NCBI GenBank assembly: GCA_902470905.1
Contig: CABRIC010000013.1
Coordinates: 1 to 38,520, forward strand
Source of the DNA: an uncultured Collinsella sp.
GTDB taxonomy: Bacteria; Actinomycetota; Coriobacteriia; Coriobacteriales; Coriobacteriaceae
Length of the DNA stretch: 38,520 nt
Reading direction: 5' to 3'
Shown: piece by piece, positions 1 to 9,981 of the stretch
Numbering within the stretch: position 1 is the stretch's first letter
Layout: the number at the start of each line of letters is the position of its first letter
Made by a program: the position numbers and the translations under genes
Notes under the pieces: generated by a model
Told to the model about the DNA's origin: nothing
What the model saw: only the letters and a program-made list of their open reading frames with translations
Databases searched by the model: none

Positions 1-50
1 AAGCGGTCGGCGGGGCCATTGTGGCTCTTGACAGCGGATTGGGTCATATG

Positions 51-195
51 AGCGAAAGCCCGCCAGAGCGAGCAAGGTGCCTTGAAACAAGGCGGCATTG
101 ATCTTTTGATCATGCCGCCGAAGTTGAAAGGCAGATTGCCGCCCTGGCGGGCTTGCAGCGTCAACTGGTTACGCGGTTTGGTAAAACCGCGTAAC
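51..195. repeat. Structured repeat element, copy A
   Basis: A 145-bp element folding into several stems. The outer stem pairs 58-66 with 144-152 and continues as 68-70 with 140-142. Inside it 72-75 (GCAA) pairs with 136-139 (TTGC), with A71 bulged and a GG/GA internal loop (76-77 with 134-135). A further stem pairs 78-83 (TGCCTT) with 128-133 (AAGGCA). A central hairpin occupies 91-119 with a TTTT loop, and a 3' hairpin pairs 168-179 with 184-195. The element ends 1 nt from the stop codon of the minus-strand LCP gene. Related copies lie at 15649, 21664 and 30176. The transcribed strand is not known: the A bulge, G/A internal loop and A-rich junctions favour the plus strand as the RNA sense, while position favours a 3' UTR on the minus strand. 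Confidence 0.7.
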
Positions 196-196
196 T

Positions 197-1432
197 CTAG
201 TAGTTGGCTTCGTAGCCGTTGCCGTCGCCGGTGGGCTCTTCGTAGTAGTCCGAATCGCTTGAATCGCTTGAGTCATCGGAATCGTCAGAGCTGACCGATG
301 AGGTTGCGGTACCGTTTGCGTAGTCGTCAGACGTGTTGTTGTTCAGGTCGCCGATCGTAGAGCTGGAACCGTCGGAAAGACCCATGGTGTTGGGACCCTT
401 GGGATCCTTGCCGGCATCGACGCGCTCCATCATTTCCTTGAGCTCGTCCTCGTAGACAAAGACGTAGCTCACACCGTCGATCATGGTGCTGTCGTCGGCG
501 TACGAGGGCAGGTTGGCCGAGTAGATACCGTCGACATCCATACCGCGCATGGCGTTGACCGTAGCCACGATATCCTGAACGCTCATATCGGTTACGAGCA
601 TATCGGACAGCGAATTAACCAGGCCAAAGATCTTCGTGGCATCGAAGTTATTGAGAATCTGGTTGGCAAGGGCGCCAAGCACCTGACGCTGATGGCGCAT
701 GCGCGTGTAATCGCCGTCGGCATAGGTGTAGCGGCAGCGGGCATAGGTAAGGGCGGTGGCACCGTCCATATGCTGCTGGCCAGCGGTAATCTTAATATCC
801 AGGTGCTCGGGGTCGTCAACATCATCGGTTGCGTTAATGTCGATACCGCCAACCGAATCAATCAGCGCCTGCATACCGTCGAAGCTGACCTCGGCATAGT
901 GGGAAATCTGAACACCGCACAGCTCGTTGACCGCCTCGACCATGGCCTCGGCGCCGCCAACGGTGTGGCAGGCGTTGATCTTCATGGTCTCGCCCTTGTA
1001 CTCGACCTTGGTGTCGCGCGGAACGGAAATGAGCGTCGCCTGCTTTTGCGTGGGGTCGATGCGTGCCAGGATAATCGAGTCGGCACGATACGTATCCTCG
1101 CCCGGACGGCCGTCGGTGCCAAGAAGCAGCACGTAGAACGGATCCTTTGCCTCATCGGTGTCAACCAGAACCCGACGCAGATTGTCGGTAATGACATTAG
1201 AATCGCCGAGCTTGCCCATAATGGTGGCAAACCACAGGCCGGCAGCGGTAGTGGCACTAAGCAGCACGCCAAGCACGACAATGAGCACGACGTGACGAAT
1301 CGTGTGGCTACGACGACGTTGGCGAGCGCGCTCGGAATAGCGAGCCACGTTATCGCGACTGTAGATCTTGGCCTGCGCACCAGTTGAGGGTCTTCGGGCG
1401 GTGGTATCCGCGAGGGGCTTTTTATTAAACAT
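197..1432 (-). CDS. LytR-CpsA-Psr (LCP) family cell-wall protein
   Basis: 411-residue membrane protein of the LCP family, enzymes that attach undecaprenyl-linked glycopolymers to peptidoglycan on the outer face of the membrane. A basic cytoplasmic N-terminus (residues about 1-45) precedes one membrane segment (about 47-70). The LCP domain follows, with the family features LLLGTDGR, RADSIILARID, SVPRDTKV and the YARCRY/RMRHQRQ region that contacts the lipid pyrophosphate. The C-terminal tail of about 60 residues is low-complexity Ser/Asp-rich and ends in Tyr/Glu residues. The ATG at 1432 is preferred over an in-frame TTG at 1438 because AGG sits six bases before it. It starts 12 bases after the murA stop, so the two cell-wall genes are probably co-transcribed. 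The biochemical family is secure; the polymer transferred cannot be told. Confidence 0.9.
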   Translation of the reverse strand: MFNKKPLADTTARRPSTGAQAKIYSRDNVARYSERARQRRRSHTIRHVVLIVVLGVLLSATTAAGLWFATIMGKLGDSNVITDNLRRVLVDTDEAKDPFYVLLLGTDGRPGEDTYRADSIILARIDPTQKQATLISVPRDTKVEYKGETMKINACHTVGGAEAMVEAVNELCGVQISHYAEVSFDGMQALIDSVGGIDINATDDVDDPEHLDIKITAGQQHMDGATALTYARCRYTYADGDYTRMRHQRQVLGALANQILNNFDATKIFGLVNSLSDMLVTDMSVQDIVATVNAMRGMDVDGIYSANLPSYADDSTMIDGVSYVFVYEDELKEMMERVDAGKDPKGPNTMGLSDGSSSTIGDLNNNTSDDYANGTATSSVSSDDSDDSSDSSDSDYYEEPTGDGNGYEANY

Positions 1433-1444
1433 AGGCAACCTGTA

Positions 1445-2728
1445 TTAGTAGATGACGGGATCGGGGACGGTAGCATGCTCGACATGCGCGCCGAGCGCCT
1501 GCAGCTTTTCGACAAACTGCTCGTAGCCGCGCTTGATGTGATGGATGGCCGAAACCTCGGTCGTCCCGTCGGCGATCAAGCCCGCTACGACGAGGGCCGC
1601 TCCGCCACGCAGATCGGGCGAGGTAACCTGTGCACCCGAGAAGCCCTTGACGCCATGAATCATGGCATGATGGCTCTCGATACGAATGTCGGCACCCATG
1701 CGCACCAGCTCAGAGGCAAACATAAAGCGATTCTCGAAGATGTTTTCGGTAATAACGGAACTGCCATCGGCAAGGGCGGAGAGTACCATAATCTGTGCCT
1801 GCATGTCCGTTGGGAAGCCGGGGAACGGAAGCGTCTGGATGTCGACCGGCTTGATACGCTCGGCACGGCTCACATGGACGCCGTCGTCGGTACGCTCGCA
1901 ATCGATGCCCATAAGCTCCATCTTCTTGAGCACCATGCCCAAGTGAATGGGGCAAAAGCCCGTGACATCGACACCGCGATCGTCGGCCATCAACGCACCG
2001 GCGACGATAAAGGTGCCGGCCTCGATGCGGTCGCCCACTACGCGATGGGTAACGGGATGCAGCTCTTCTACGCCCTCGATGGTCACGACAGGTGTACCGG
2101 CGCCGACAATCTTAGCGCCCATCTCGTTGAGCATGTTGGCGAGATCGACGATCTCGGGCTCGCGGGCGGCATTGTCGATAACCGTGGTACCCTTCGCGCG
2201 CACGGATGCCATAATGAGGTTCTCGGTCGCACCGACACTGGCGAACTCGAGCGTGACGGTGGTACCGCGCAGACCTTGGGGCGCATTAGCGTTGATGTAA
2301 CCGTGGGCGGTATCGAACTCAACGCCCAGGGCCTCGAGACCAAGAATGTGCATATCGATCTTGCGAGCACCCAGGTTGCAGCCGCCCGGCATGGCGATCT
2401 TGGCGCGATGGAAGCGACCCAGCAGGGGTCCCATCACGGCTGTGGAAGCACGCATCTTGGCAACGAGCTCGTAGGGGGCCTCCCAAGAATCGACCTGAGA
2501 GGTATCAATCTCGAGCGTGTGCTCGTCGAGAACATCGATCGTAGCGCCCATGCCCTTGAGCACCTTGCCCATCACGTGGACATCGGAAATATCGGGCACG
2601 TTCTGCAGCGTCGTCTTGCCCGGCGCCAGAAGCGTTGCCGCCATGAGTTTGAGTGCGGAGTTCTTGGCGCCCGAAACGGGCACGGAGCCTCCGATGGCGT
2701 GGCCACCCTCAACGCGGATAATATCCAA
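1445..2728 (-). CDS. murA: UDP-N-acetylglucosamine 1-carboxyvinyltransferase
   Basis: 427-residue MurA, the cytoplasmic enzyme that transfers enolpyruvate from PEP to UDP-GlcNAc in the first committed step of peptidoglycan synthesis. The AKNSALK motif carries the conserved Lys22. The catalytic loop PGGCNLGAR holds Cys117, so the enzyme is of the fosfomycin-sensitive (Cys) type rather than the Asp-substituted type. The length is normal for the family. The start is TTG at 2728 with GAAAGGG about six bases upstream. An atp-operon terminator hairpin ends just before this ribosome-binding site, so murA expression may depend on read-through or a promoter I could not identify. The LCP gene follows 12 bases downstream. 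Placement of murA after atpC is common in Gram-positive bacteria. Confidence 0.95.
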   Translation of the reverse strand: MDIIRVEGGHAIGGSVPVSGAKNSALKLMAATLLAPGKTTLQNVPDISDVHVMGKVLKGMGATIDVLDEHTLEIDTSQVDSWEAPYELVAKMRASTAVMGPLLGRFHRAKIAMPGGCNLGARKIDMHILGLEALGVEFDTAHGYINANAPQGLRGTTVTLEFASVGATENLIMASVRAKGTTVIDNAAREPEIVDLANMLNEMGAKIVGAGTPVVTIEGVEELHPVTHRVVGDRIEAGTFIVAGALMADDRGVDVTGFCPIHLGMVLKKMELMGIDCERTDDGVHVSRAERIKPVDIQTLPFPGFPTDMQAQIMVLSALADGSSVITENIFENRFMFASELVRMGADIRIESHHAMIHGVKGFSGAQVTSPDLRGGAALVVAGLIADGTTEVSAIHHIKRGYEQFVEKLQALGAHVEHATVPDPVIY

Positions 2729-2740
2729 GGTCTACCCTTT

Positions 2741-2780
2741 CAAAAAGCATGCCCGGGATGGCTGGGCCATCCCGGGCATG
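2741..2780 (-). terminator. Intrinsic terminator between atpC and murA
   Basis: A perfect 15-bp stem (2748-2762 with 2766-2780) with a 3-nt TGG loop, followed on the minus strand by CTTTTTG. It lies between the atpC stop (2817) and the murA ribosome-binding site (about 2735), so it should end most atp transcripts. Its T-run sits only about 15 bases before the murA start codon, so it could also act as an attenuator for murA. Confidence 0.85.
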
Positions 2781-2816
2781 ATGTGTTCGCAAATGGTCGA
2801 ACGCTAAATCGTTTGA

Positions 2817-3209
2817 CTATTGGGCAAGCTTGAGCTTACACCATGCGATTTCATTATAGAGGTAGGCGCGGCGTGCATCATCCTCCGACAAATTACCCAG
2901 CTTCTCTTCAAAACCTTGAATATCAGCTTTAAGCTTGTCGGCATCGACGGTCGCCAAATCGCAAGCGCGCTCGGCGAGAACGGTCACGACATCGTCCGCA
3001 ACCTGGGCATAGCCGCCGGCCACGGCAAACGTGTGGTCGACAGTGCCCATGGCCTTATCGGAAACGCGAACGTAACCGCGGTCGATCGTGCAGATCTCGC
3101 TGGAGTGAGCAGGCAGAACGCCAAACTCGCCATCCGTGGACGGAATCGACACAAACGCAGCGTCGCCCTCATAGGCGCAGCTCACGGGGCACACGATGCG
3201 GATACGCAT
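2817..3209 (-). CDS. atpC: ATP synthase F1 subunit epsilon
   Basis: 130-residue epsilon subunit, part of the central rotor stalk that couples the c-ring to F1 and can inhibit ATP hydrolysis. The N-terminal beta-sandwich is recognisable by the FVSIPSTDGEFGVLPAHS region, which matches the conserved G-x-GxLPxH pattern. A C-terminal helical region (about residues 90-130) follows. It is the last gene of the atp operon, starting 3 bases after the atpD stop, and is followed by a strong terminator hairpin. Confidence 0.93.
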   Translation of the reverse strand: MRIRIVCPVSCAYEGDAAFVSIPSTDGEFGVLPAHSSEICTIDRGYVRVSDKAMGTVDHTFAVAGGYAQVADDVVTVLAERACDLATVDADKLKADIQGFEEKLGNLSEDDARRAYLYNEIAWCKLKLAQ

Positions 3210-3212
3210 AAC

Positions 3213-4666
<1,454 letters not shown>

Positions 4667-4667
<1 letters not shown>

Positions 4668-5575
4668 TACTGTTCCTCCAATGCTGAGGCTCCGCCGACG
4701 ATCTCGTTAATCTCGGTCGTGATCGAAGCCTGGCGCACGCGACTATACGTGCGGGTAAGGGTCGAGATGATCGCGGTGGCGTTTTCCGTCGCGGAGTGCA
4801 TGGCCTTGCGGCGTGCACCCTGCTCGGCAGCCGCCGAATCGATCAGGGCCTGGTAGATGACCGTCAGGATATAAGACGGCACAAGCTTGCCGAGAACATG
4901 CTCGGGAGAGGGCACGAACTCGAACGTGGACGAGATGCGCTTAGGGGCGTCGGTCTCGTTCTTACGCGGACCGTGGGCCATAGCGATCATCTCGGGGTCG
5001 AGCGGCAACAGATGCTCGACGCGAAGCTCCTGATCCACGCGGTTCTTGGCGTGGTGGTAGACAAGCTCGACACGGTCAAGCTCACCGGCACGATACGCAT
5101 CGCAGATATGAGAGGAGATCATGCGGGCCTGATTGAAATCGGGCTCAGAGGAGTTGCCCTCAAAGTGCATGACGACGTTTTCGCGGTCACGGAAATACGT
5201 GGCCGGTTTGCGCCCACACGCGATGATCTCGCACTCGATGCCGTCGTTCGCCCAAGAAGCGGCGAGCTTTTCGGCCGTGCGCTCCACCGTCGTATTGAAA
5301 CCGCCGGCAAGGCCGCGGTCCGAGGCAATAACGACAATCAGGCCATGCTTGACGCTCTCATGCTTCTGCAGCATGGAATCGGTGCCCGAACAGGAGGCGT
5401 CGCCGGCGACCGTCAACATGACGTCGGTCAGCGCCTCCTTATAGGGCTCGGCCTGCTTGGAGCGATCGAGGGCACGACGGATCTTGGCCGTAGAGACCAT
5501 CTCCATCGTGCGCGTGATCTGCTTGGTCGTGGTAACCGAGGAGATTCGCTTCTTAATGTCGCGAAGGTTGGCCAT
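4667..5575 (-). CDS. atpG: ATP synthase F1 subunit gamma
   Basis: 302-residue gamma subunit, the rotating central shaft of F1. The N-terminal NLRDIKKRISSVTTTKQITRT helix region and the C-terminal helix ending near NEIVGGASALEEQ are the typical coiled-coil halves. The middle contains the DRGLAGGFNT motif found across the family. Start ATG at 5575 with GGAG upstream inside the end of atpA; the stop overlaps the atpD start by one base. Confidence 0.96.
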
Positions 5576-5580
5576 GGGGC

Positions 5581-7179
5581 TTAGTTCTCCTCTGATCCAG
5601 AAACATCCGAATGGTGCTTGGCCATGAACTGCTGCTTGAAGTCGCCGATGACGCGCAAGAGCTCAGCCTTGGTGTCATCATCGATCTTCTTGGCGCGAAC
5701 CTTGTCGAGCAGCGAGCCAAAGCCATTGTCCATGTACTCGATGAGCTCGGCACGGAAAGGCAGCACGTCGGCGATCTCCAGGTCATCCAGGAAGCCCTCG
5801 TTGCCAGCGAACAGCGTAACGATCTGCTCGCCAACCTCAAACGGCTTGTAACGCGGCTGCTTCAGGAGCTCGGTCATGCGAGCACCGTGGGTCAGCTGCT
5901 TCTGAGTAGCCTCGTCGAGGTCGGAGCCGAACTGCGTAAAGCCAGCGAGCTCCTGATAGGAAGCGAGGTCCAGACGGAGGTTGCCGGCGACCTGCTTCAT
6001 GGCCTTGGTCTGCGCATCGCCACCGACGCGGGACACGGAGATACCCACGTCGACTGCCGGGCGCTGACCCTGGAAGAAGAGCTCGGACTGCAGGTAGATC
6101 TGACCATCGGTAATGGAAATGACGTTGGTCGGAATGTAGGCCGAGACGTCGCCGTCCTGGGTCTCGATGATCGGCAGTGCCGTCATGGAGCCGTAACCGT
6201 TCTTCTTGGACATCTTGACGGCACGCTCGAGCAGACGAGAGTGCAGGTAGAAGATGTCGCCAGGATAGGCCTCGCGTCCGGGCGGACGATGCAGCGTCAG
6301 CGACATCTGACGGTAGGCCACAGCCTGCTTGGACAGGTCATCGTAGATGACGAGCACGTGGCCGCCGGGGTTGGTCTCGCTGGCGGGCTTGCCGTCCTCG
6401 CCGTTGTACATAAAGAACTCGCCAATAGCGGCACCGGCCATAGGCGCGATGTACTGCATAGGGGCGGAATCGGCAGCGGTGGCCGAAACGATGATGGTGT
6501 AGTCGAGCGCACCGTGCTGAGCGAGGGTCTCGCGGATGTTGGCAACCGTGGAGGCCTTCTGGCCGATGGCGACATAGATGCAGACCATGCCCTTGCCGCG
6601 CTGGTTGAGGATAGCGTCGATGGCGATGGCGGTCTTACCGGTCTTACGGTCACCGATGATGAGCTCACGCTGACCGCGGCCAATAGGCACCATGGAGTCG
6701 ATAGCGAGCAGACCGGTCTGAACCGGCTCGCACACCGGGGTACGATCGATGACGCCGGGAGCCTTGAACTCGATGGGGCGACGGTGCGTAGCGACGATGT
6801 CGCCCAGGCCGTCGATGGGCTGGCCGAGCGGATTGACGACGCGGCCGAGCATGGCACGGCTCACGGGGATATCCATAACGCGGCCAGTGGTGCGGCACTC
6901 GTCGCCTTCCTTGATGGAGTCGACGGCACCGAACAGAACGGCGCCGACCTCGTCACGGTCAAGGTTCTGGGCAAGGCCGAAGACGGTCTCACCGGTATCG
7001 GAGCTCTTGAACTCCAGAAGCTCGCCTGCCATGGCGCTCTTGAGGCCGGAGACGCGCGCGATGCCGTCGCCTACCTCATCGACCGTTGAAACCTCATGCG
7101 TATCGACCGTCGCGGAGAGGCTCGTGAGCTGCTCCTGCAGTTTCTTGGCGATATCCTGGGCATTGAGGGTTTCGGACAT
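5581..7179 (-). CDS. atpA: ATP synthase F1 subunit alpha
   Basis: 532-residue non-catalytic nucleotide-binding alpha subunit. The P-loop GDRKTGKT lies near residue 175, and the family regions PIGRGQRELIIGD and PGREAYPGDIFYLHSRLLER are intact. The protein is slightly longer than the usual 500-510 residues, mostly at its ends. The start ATG overlaps the atpH stop by one base (TAATG), and atpG follows after five bases. Confidence 0.97.
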   Translation of the reverse strand: MSETLNAQDIAKKLQEQLTSLSATVDTHEVSTVDEVGDGIARVSGLKSAMAGELLEFKSSDTGETVFGLAQNLDRDEVGAVLFGAVDSIKEGDECRTTGRVMDIPVSRAMLGRVVNPLGQPIDGLGDIVATHRRPIEFKAPGVIDRTPVCEPVQTGLLAIDSMVPIGRGQRELIIGDRKTGKTAIAIDAILNQRGKGMVCIYVAIGQKASTVANIRETLAQHGALDYTIIVSATAADSAPMQYIAPMAGAAIGEFFMYNGEDGKPASETNPGGHVLVIYDDLSKQAVAYRQMSLTLHRPPGREAYPGDIFYLHSRLLERAVKMSKKNGYGSMTALPIIETQDGDVSAYIPTNVISITDGQIYLQSELFFQGQRPAVDVGISVSRVGGDAQTKAMKQVAGNLRLDLASYQELAGFTQFGSDLDEATQKQLTHGARMTELLKQPRYKPFEVGEQIVTLFAGNEGFLDDLEIADVLPFRAELIEYMDNGFGSLLDKVRAKKIDDDTKAELLRVIGDFKQQFMAKHHSDVSGSEEN

Positions 7180-7655
7180 TAGGCTTCACCTCCGTACGAA
7201 TTAGCAGAGTTTGCGAGGGTCTCCTGCGCGATGCGCAGCTGCGTCTTGACGGAAATGTCACGACGCTCGCCGCGGGCCTCGAGCACCAGGCCGCCCACGA
7301 TAGACGGGTCGACCTGCTCGATAAGGAATACCTTGCGGCCGAAGTCCTGCTCGCATTTCTTAGTGATGGTTTGACGCAGCTCGTCGTCGAGCGGGATCGC
7401 CGTGGTGACGGTCACGCCCACTACATCCTCGTCTTCCTCGGCAACATACTTAAAGGCAGCTGCCACCTTGGGAAGAAGGTCGAGCTGGTCGCGCTTGGAC
7501 ATGGTGTCGAGCACGGCGATGATCTCGGGGCTGGCAGAAGCCAGGCGCTCGATCATCTCGAGGTCCTCAAACACATGGTCCTCGGCCTTAGCGGCTTCCA
7601 GAAGGGAGCGCGCGTAGGTCTCGAGCACCTTGTCCTGATAGCGGCTAGTCGGCAT
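7179..7655 (-). CDS. atpH: ATP synthase F1 subunit delta
   Basis: 158-residue delta subunit, part of the stator that ties F1 to the b subunits. It has the expected N-terminal helical bundle beginning YARSLLEAAK and the conserved C-terminal pattern around IVGGLVLEARGERRDISVKTQL. The length is slightly short (family about 175-180). The ATG overlaps the last codons of atpF by 11 bases, indicating translational coupling. Confidence 0.93.
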   Translation of the reverse strand: MPTSRYQDKVLETYARSLLEAAKAEDHVFEDLEMIERLASASPEIIAVLDTMSKRDQLDLLPKVAAAFKYVAEEDEDVVGVTVTTAIPLDDELRQTITKKCEQDFGRKVFLIEQVDPSIVGGLVLEARGERRDISVKTQLRIAQETLANSANSYGGEA

Positions 7656-8247
7656 TCAGGCTACCTGCTTCCTGGATGTAGCGCTCGATGAGCTTCTTCT
7701 GCTCGGCATCGTCCTCGAGTGCCTCGCCCACGATCTTGGTGGCGACGGCAACGGACAGGTCGGCGATGGAGCTCGCGGCACCGGCGTAAATGGACTTGCG
7801 CTCGTCCTCGACGGTCGTATGGGCCTTGGCGATGATCTCCTCGGCCTCCTTGTGAGCAGCCTCGATGATACGGGCGCGCTCGGACTCGGCGTCCTTACGG
7901 GCCTCGAGAACGATGTCGGCAGCCTGACGACGGGCGTCGGTGACGATCGAGTCGGACTCAGCGCGCTTGGCGATAGCCTCCTGCTTGGTCTTCTCGGCCT
8001 CGTCGAGGCTCTCCTCGATCTTCTTGCCGCGCTCCTCCATGGTTTTCATGATGCCAGGCAGGGCGACCTTGGCCAGCACGATCCAGATGATCAGGAAGGC
8101 GATAAGCGCCGGGATGAACTCCGCCATCTTAGGGATGAGGATGTCCGCACCGGCAGCGCCGTCCTCGGCGAACGCGGAAACCGGCATAAGCAGCGCGGCC
8201 GCGGACGCGGAGAGTGCGATCGCGCTCTTCTGGGATGAAAGATTCAT
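7645..8247 (-). CDS. atpF: ATP synthase Fo subunit b with signal-like N-terminus
   Basis: 200-residue b subunit forming the peripheral stalk. A membrane helix (about residues 44-65) is followed by a long charged coiled coil (about 70-165) rich in Glu, Lys and Ala. It carries an additional hydrophobic N-terminus: residues 8-27 are Ala/Ser-rich and end in SAFAED, which resembles a signal-peptidase cleavage site before the usual membrane helix. Classic b subunits of about 160 residues lack this segment. A cleaved leader would place the mature N-terminus outside the membrane, which fits the known b topology. It lies between atpE and atpH. Confidence 0.93.
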   Translation of the reverse strand: MNLSSQKSAIALSASAAALLMPVSAFAEDGAAGADILIPKMAEFIPALIAFLIIWIVLAKVALPGIMKTMEERGKKIEESLDEAEKTKQEAIAKRAESDSIVTDARRQAADIVLEARKDAESERARIIEAAHKEAEEIIAKAHTTVEDERKSIYAGAASSIADLSVAVATKIVGEALEDDAEQKKLIERYIQEAGSLNAD

Positions 8248-8262
8248 ACTTGACGCTCCGTG

Positions 8263-8457
8263 CTATTTAACGATCAGCGCGACAACGAAGCCGATCAGAG
8301 CCAGAGCCTCGCCGAAGGCGGAGCCCATGATGAAGACGGTGAACACGCGGCCCTGGACCTCAGGCTGACGGGCCATAGCACCCGTAGCACCCAGAGCAGA
8401 CAGGCCGATAGCAAGACCAGCGCCGATAACACCGAGACCGTAACCGATAACTCCCAC
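8263..8457 (-). CDS. atpE: ATP synthase Fo subunit c
   Basis: 64-residue c subunit (proteolipid) of the rotor ring. Two membrane helices flank the polar loop ARQPE (residues 29-33). The ion-binding carboxylate is Glu50 in helix 2 (GSAFGEALALIGF). The residue after it is Ala rather than Ser/Thr and helix 1 has no obvious Gln partner, so the sequence suggests proton rather than sodium coupling. It is shorter than the common 70-80 residues, mainly at the ends. GTG start at 8457 with a strong AAAGGAGG upstream, in line with the high translation this multicopy subunit needs. Confidence 0.94.
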   Translation of the reverse strand: MGVIGYGLGVIGAGLAIGLSALGATGAMARQPEVQGRVFTVFIMGSAFGEALALIGFVVALIVK

Positions 8458-8581
8458 GATTCCTCCTTTGTCGTGCGTGTCTTATTTCACGCAGGATAAC
8501 CTTTTTATAACTGCCGGGCTCCATGGGTACGGGCACCGGCGGTTTAACGAATTGCCTTACCTTTAAGGCGCGAACGGAAGA

Positions 8582-9385
8582 TTACTCCTCCTCCGCGACC
8601 TCCTCTGCCTCGGAGACATACACGGCGGTAAGGACCGTGAAGACGTAAGCCTGGATGGCGCCGACCACAAGCTCGATCGCATAGATCAGGATGAGGATGG
8701 CAAGCCAGGCCAGCGAAGGCAGGGCGCCGACGGCGTGGGCCGCGGAAACCTGCTGAAGCAGCGGCTGCATGAACATGCTCGCCATGATGGCGAACGAGCC
8801 CATGACCACGTGTCCTGCGAACATGTTGCAGAACAGACGGACGGCGAGCGTGATGAGGCGCAGGAAGGTCGAGAAAAGCTCGACGACCCACACGAGCACG
8901 TTCATCGGGAAGCTCACGCCCTGCGGGGCGAGGCTCTTGATGTAGCCGATCACGCCGTGAGCCTTGCATCCGTAGTAGATGAAGTACACGAAGGCGAAAA
9001 TGGCGAGTGCGGCGGTGGAGCCGATTGCGCCGGTGCCGGGCTTCATTCCCGGGATCAGGCCGATCATGTTATTGATCAGGATGAACAGGAAAAGCGAGCA
9101 CAGGAACGGGAAGTGCTTCTTCCAGTTCTCACCCACGACACCCTTGCCGATATCGCTCTCGACGTACTCGATGATGTACTCGAAACCGTTGACGAAGAAG
9201 CCCTTGGGAACCAGGGTCTGCTTCTTCTTGAACACGGCCAGGACGATCAGGAGCACGATCGTGGAGACGATCAGCCAAAACGAGTACTGCGTGATGCCGC
9301 AGCTCAGATCGCCCACGACAGGGGTGGAGCTGAACTCGCTGACCAGATGATTAATCTCATCAGGCAGCTTTTCAAAAATTTCCAC
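8582..9385 (-). CDS. atpB: ATP synthase Fo subunit a
   Basis: 267-residue membrane subunit a, which provides the proton half-channels beside the c-ring. Hydrophobic helices cover most of the protein. The essential stator arginine is Arg183 in AVRLFCNMFAGH, matching the RLFGNMxAG signature. GTG start at 9385, with AAAGG seven bases upstream and the atpI stop immediately before it. A 124-bp spacer containing a GC-rich hairpin separates it from atpE, the only sizeable gap inside the operon. Confidence 0.95.
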   Translation of the reverse strand: MEIFEKLPDEINHLVSEFSSTPVVGDLSCGITQYSFWLIVSTIVLLIVLAVFKKKQTLVPKGFFVNGFEYIIEYVESDIGKGVVGENWKKHFPFLCSLFLFILINNMIGLIPGMKPGTGAIGSTAALAIFAFVYFIYYGCKAHGVIGYIKSLAPQGVSFPMNVLVWVVELFSTFLRLITLAVRLFCNMFAGHVVMGSFAIMASMFMQPLLQQVSAAHAVGALPSLAWLAILILIYAIELVVGAIQAYVFTVLTAVYVSEAEEVAEEE

Positions 9386-9388
9386 GAC

Positions 9389-9700
9389 TTACCTTTCGAC
9401 CTCATGAGGATCTCGCAGCGCCTTGGCGACGCGAACCGCGCAGGCGGCCATAAAGGCCACGAAGCCGATCGCCTCGCCCAGGAGGAACATGCGAAATGCC
9501 TCTCCGAACAACACAAACACAACCAAGGTAAAGACAAGCAACGCGATTGCCGAGACCGCGAGACTCACCATACCCTTGAGCATGTCCGCATTCTGCTTAT
9601 CGTCAAGAACCGGCTTGAGCGTAAAGACAAAGGGAAGGAAGGCAATCGCGCCCGCGATGGCACCTGCAACGATAGCGAGCAGATCGGCTATCTGAAACAC
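9389..9700 (-). CDS. atpI: ATP synthase subunit I-like membrane protein
   Basis: Small hydrophobic protein (103 residues from the GTG at 9700) with about four predicted membrane segments, at the head of the atp operon where AtpI, a c-ring assembly factor, is normally encoded. Assignment rests mainly on position, size and hydrophobicity, since AtpI proteins are poorly conserved. A longer open frame begins at a TTG at 9775, but that codon lies between the -35 and -10 boxes of the likely operon promoter and cannot be in the transcript. The GTG at 9700 has AGGA five bases upstream; a GTG at 9712 is possible but too close to its AAGGA. Confidence 0.75.
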   Translation of the reverse strand: MFQIADLLAIVAGAIAGAIAFLPFVFTLKPVLDDKQNADMLKGMVSLAVSAIALLVFTLVVFVLFGEAFRMFLLGEAIGFVAFMAACAVRVAKALRDPHEVER

Positions 9701-9761
9701 TGGCGTCCTCACTTTCCTTTTTAACGCCTTACAGAACAGTTCCCGCCAAACATTGGTGACT

Positions 9762-9789
9762 ATTGTACGAGCCAATCGCTAAAGTACAA
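9762..9789 (-). promoter_or_regulatory. Likely promoter of the atp operon
   Basis: On the minus strand a TTGTAC -35 box (9784-9789) and a TACAAT -10 box (9762-9767) are separated by 16 bases. It lies in the gap between upp and atpI, and transcription would begin near 9755, about 55 bases before the chosen atpI start. Confidence 0.6.
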
Positions 9790-9981
9790 CCGAAAAAGCA
9801 TCGGTTAATACGCACCTGTTCGTTTTCTTAAGACCTTCTTTATGCCGCAGGTACGGTAATACGTTTTTCTCGAACCCTGCAGGGCAAAACGTCCGTTAAC
9901 AGGAGTGCGCGTGGTCGTCTTTTGCTCGCCCGCGCGCACCATTTCTTCGTATTTTCGACGTTAGCCGGTATGGCCCAGAGA

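Noticed and set aside
9701..9775. Longer atpI starting with TTG at 9775
   Set aside because: The codon lies between the -35 and -10 boxes of the likely operon promoter, so it would not be in the transcript.
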